A stretch of 34,393 nucleotides of DNA from contig NVWU01000028.1 in NCBI GenBank assembly GCA_002733765.1, positions 16,396 through 50,788 on the forward strand. The letters run 5' to 3'. Origin of the DNA: Colwellia sp. (GTDB lineage Bacteria; Pseudomonadota; Gammaproteobacteria; Enterobacterales; Alteromonadaceae). Under the pieces are notes generated by a model. The model did not search any database, had not been told where the DNA came from, and saw nothing but the letters and a program-made list of their open reading frames with translations. Positions 33,028-34,393 of the stretch are shown here, piece after piece; positions within the stretch are counted from its first letter, which is position 1; each line of letters opens with the position of its first letter. Position numbers and translations under genes: made by a program.

Positions 33028-34218
33028 TTATGAACCAAATATTGCTCGCATTAAGTTAATAACATGTTCAACTTTTTTACCTTTTTTAACTTCGTTAATA
33101 ATGCTACTACGTTTGTTTTTAATGTAGTCAGGTACTTCACTTTCAGCAAGTGCTTCGTCGACAATCTCTTCGGTGGTTAACTTAACACGAACACGGCGTA
33201 ATGATTTATGGCTACTTACACTGCTACTGAGCTTTTTATCACGTATTCTCAAATAATTTGAATGAAATGCAAGATCTTCGTCAGCATAAAGAAATAAGTC
33301 GACAAGAATAGCGCGTGCTTGCCATAATTTACGCTCACGTGCATCACTTGGCTCACTTTGATGCCACCAAGCAAAAGTACGCATTGTACCAATCAAATCT
33401 TGCCAGTAACTTTCAAAATCAAAATTATTAAACTTCACTATGCCAAGTCCTTGGCATAACATATCAATTTTAGTATTTGTTATCGCAATAAATTGATCTG
33501 GGCGACGCATCGCTAATAAACGGCTAGCCGCTGCTAGAGGCGCTTTTTCACCACGTGCTTTATTTTTGGTATAAGCACTAAATATTTTTTTATAAGCACT
33601 AACAAATTGCTGATATTGAGCCGGAGTAACATCACCTGTGAGCGGAATAAAGCTAAGTGCTTCATCAAACTTATCTGTCTGCTCCGCTAATAAAGTATGA
33701 AAAACTTTCACACCTTTCGTTGAAGCAAACCATTCGATATCGAAATCATAAACAGTATGGCTATGTTGATTAGTGTGTTTACCAGCAAACGCTAAACGAT
33801 CAAGATCAGTCATTTCAACTAACGAATTTTTTTCAAGCTCTCGTACATAGTCGAGTAAACATAAACGCTCTTCAAGTGCGTGTAACTCAGCTTGTTGCTC
33901 GATAAAGCCAACAAATATCGGCCAGGGTGCTATACGGGCCATTTTCAGTTGGCTAGCACTAGCCCCTAACTTCAAAACACTCATAAGTTTTTCTAATGGC
34001 TTTAACTGCTCTTCATCTAATAAGTCACGATTGAGACCTTGCTTGCATATTCCTAATAACTCAACACACCAACCCAAAAAGTCTTCCGGATGGTTAATTA
34101 CTTTTACTGCCATTAGATTTAAACTGAGCTCAGCAATATAGGTTAACGATTTTTGATAAAGTGAATTCTCGACATCTGATAATGCCATTTTATTAGGGGA
34201 AGATAACAATTTTCTCAT
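33028..34218 (-). CDS. Hypothetical protein, 396 aa, beside the rRNA operon
   Basis: A soluble, mostly helical 396-aa protein without signal peptide or membrane segments. Notable segments are ASRLLAMRRPDQFIAITNTK (about 229-248) with the following CQGLGIVKFNNFDFESYW, and a Lys/Arg-rich C terminus (SLRRVRVKLTTEEIVDEAL, YIKNKRSSIINEVKKGKKVEHV). I do not recognise a family. The MRRPDQF...TN segment looks conserved, and a basic tail suggests nucleic-acid contact, but this is guesswork. ATG 34218 has no clear ribosome-binding site; ATG 34188 is an alternative. It lies downstream of, and in the same direction as, an rRNA operon, separated by two terminators. Confidence 0.65.
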   Translation of the reverse strand: MRKLLSSPNKMALSDVENSLYQKSLTYIAELSLNLMAVKVINHPEDFLGWCVELLGICKQGLNRDLLDEEQLKPLEKLMSVLKLGASASQLKMARIAPWPIFVGFIEQQAELHALEERLCLLDYVRELEKNSLVEMTDLDRLAFAGKHTNQHSHTVYDFDIEWFASTKGVKVFHTLLAEQTDKFDEALSFIPLTGDVTPAQYQQFVSAYKKIFSAYTKNKARGEKAPLAAASRLLAMRRPDQFIAITNTKIDMLCQGLGIVKFNNFDFESYWQDLIGTMRTFAWWHQSEPSDARERKLWQARAILVDLFLYADEDLAFHSNYLRIRDKKLSSSVSSHKSLRRVRVKLTTEEIVDEALAESEVPDYIKNKRSSIINEVKKGKKVEHVINLMRAIFGS

Positions 34219-34262
34219 TAAAGGCGAAGCTCCAAAACAATAAACTTAAAATATATCAATAA

Positions 34263-34290
34263 AAAATTCGTAGTAAAAACTACGGATTTT
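34263..34290. terminator. Second terminator after the rRNA operon
   Basis: Arms around cgtagt (34269-34274) and actacg (34279-34284) with loop aaaa are flanked by A-rich and T-rich runs on either side, so it can work in both directions. Read on the minus strand it follows the 34298-34328 terminator in tandem. Confidence 0.75.
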
Positions 34291-34297
34291 TTAAAGC

Positions 34298-34328
34298 AAA
34301 AAGCCCGTTACTTTCGTAACGGGCTTTT
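34298..34328 (-). terminator. Strong rho-independent terminator of the rRNA operon
   Basis: An 11-bp perfect stem, aagcccgttac (34301-34311) with gtaacgggctt (34316-34326), loop tttc, lies about 10 bp past the 5S 3' end. On the minus strand it ends in a T-run, as expected for an rrn terminator. Confidence 0.9.
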
Positions 34329-34337
34329 CTTAATAGA

Positions 34338-34393
34338 AGCTTAGCAATGTCCTACTCTCACATGGGAACTCCCACACTACCATCGGCGCTACT
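34338..34393 (-). rRNA. rrf: 5S ribosomal RNA, 3' part (cut by window edge)
   Basis: Read on the minus strand, the last 56 bases begin agtagcgccgatggtagtg and continue through the cccatgtgagagtaggacat block, the conserved 3' third of bacterial 5S rRNA. The 3' end is placed near 34338 by where the conserved sequence stops; it could be off by a few bases. The rest of the operon lies beyond the right edge. Confidence 0.93.

Overview
The window looks like chromosome of a marine, psychrophile-type gammaproteobacterium of the Alteromonadales, most likely Colwelliaceae (Colwellia/Thalassotalea-like). This is inferred from the low-GC coding style, the prlC-rsmJ and glrK-qseG-glrR gene orders, a PEP-CTERM/PrsT locus, large 'propeller' GGDEF-EAL receptors, and a short intergenic inverted-repeat element of a kind I associate with these genera. 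It was not tested by any search.

Layout. (1) 1-448: the N-terminal part of an IS110-family (IS1111-like) transposase running off the left edge, then about 290 bp of non-coding DNA with one strong hairpin. (2) 735-10783: housekeeping. Glutathione reductase (gor) and a 1536-aa membrane c-di-GMP receptor lie on the minus strand. Divergent to them is a tight plus-strand run: oligopeptidase A (prlC), a divergent Tag-like glycosylase-fold protein and 16S rRNA methyltransferase rsmJ, followed by a 51-aa four-cysteine protein missed by length-filtered ORF calling. (3) 10890-12797: ferritin ftnA with a clear terminator, then a YhiN/HI0933-type flavoprotein.

(4) 12928-16698: an accessory island and the best candidate for an undescribed system. 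A three-gene minus-strand operon with overlapping genes encodes a YebB/YiiX-like permuted papain enzyme, a fusion of a haem-oxygenase-like diiron oxidase (HDO) domain to a BtaA-like 3-amino-3-carboxypropyl transferase (DUF3419) domain, and a GNAT acyltransferase. A divergent HTH regulator gene sits next to it. The set reads as a small pathway that takes the aminocarboxypropyl group from SAM, oxidises something with a diiron centre and acylates the product; the product is unknown.

(5) 16847-28048: a surface-protein locus. A one-protein two-component system (7TMR-DISM sensor, kinase, receiver, AraC output) is divergent from a 1444-aa asparagine-rich repeat protein with a PEP-CTERM sorting tail. 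Downstream are a Skp/OmpH-like lipoprotein and the TPR lipoprotein PrsT. Two 13-bp direct repeats, 22 bp apart, in the divergent promoter are good candidates for the AraC-domain operator. No exosortase is in the window. A 163-bp inverted-repeat element supplies the end of prsT.

(6) 28395-32981: glrR, qseG and glrK (QseF/G/E) on the minus strand, and divergent from them a small secreted EF-hand protein. The space between holds a perfect TGTC-N10-GACA GlrR-type site, a one-mismatch second copy, and a -24/-12 sigma-54 promoter just before the EF-hand gene, so GlrR probably switches on this calcium-binding protein. (7) 32646-34393: two conserved-looking proteins of unknown function, then tandem terminators and the 3' end of a 5S rRNA gene (minus strand), the tail of an rRNA operon entering from the right.
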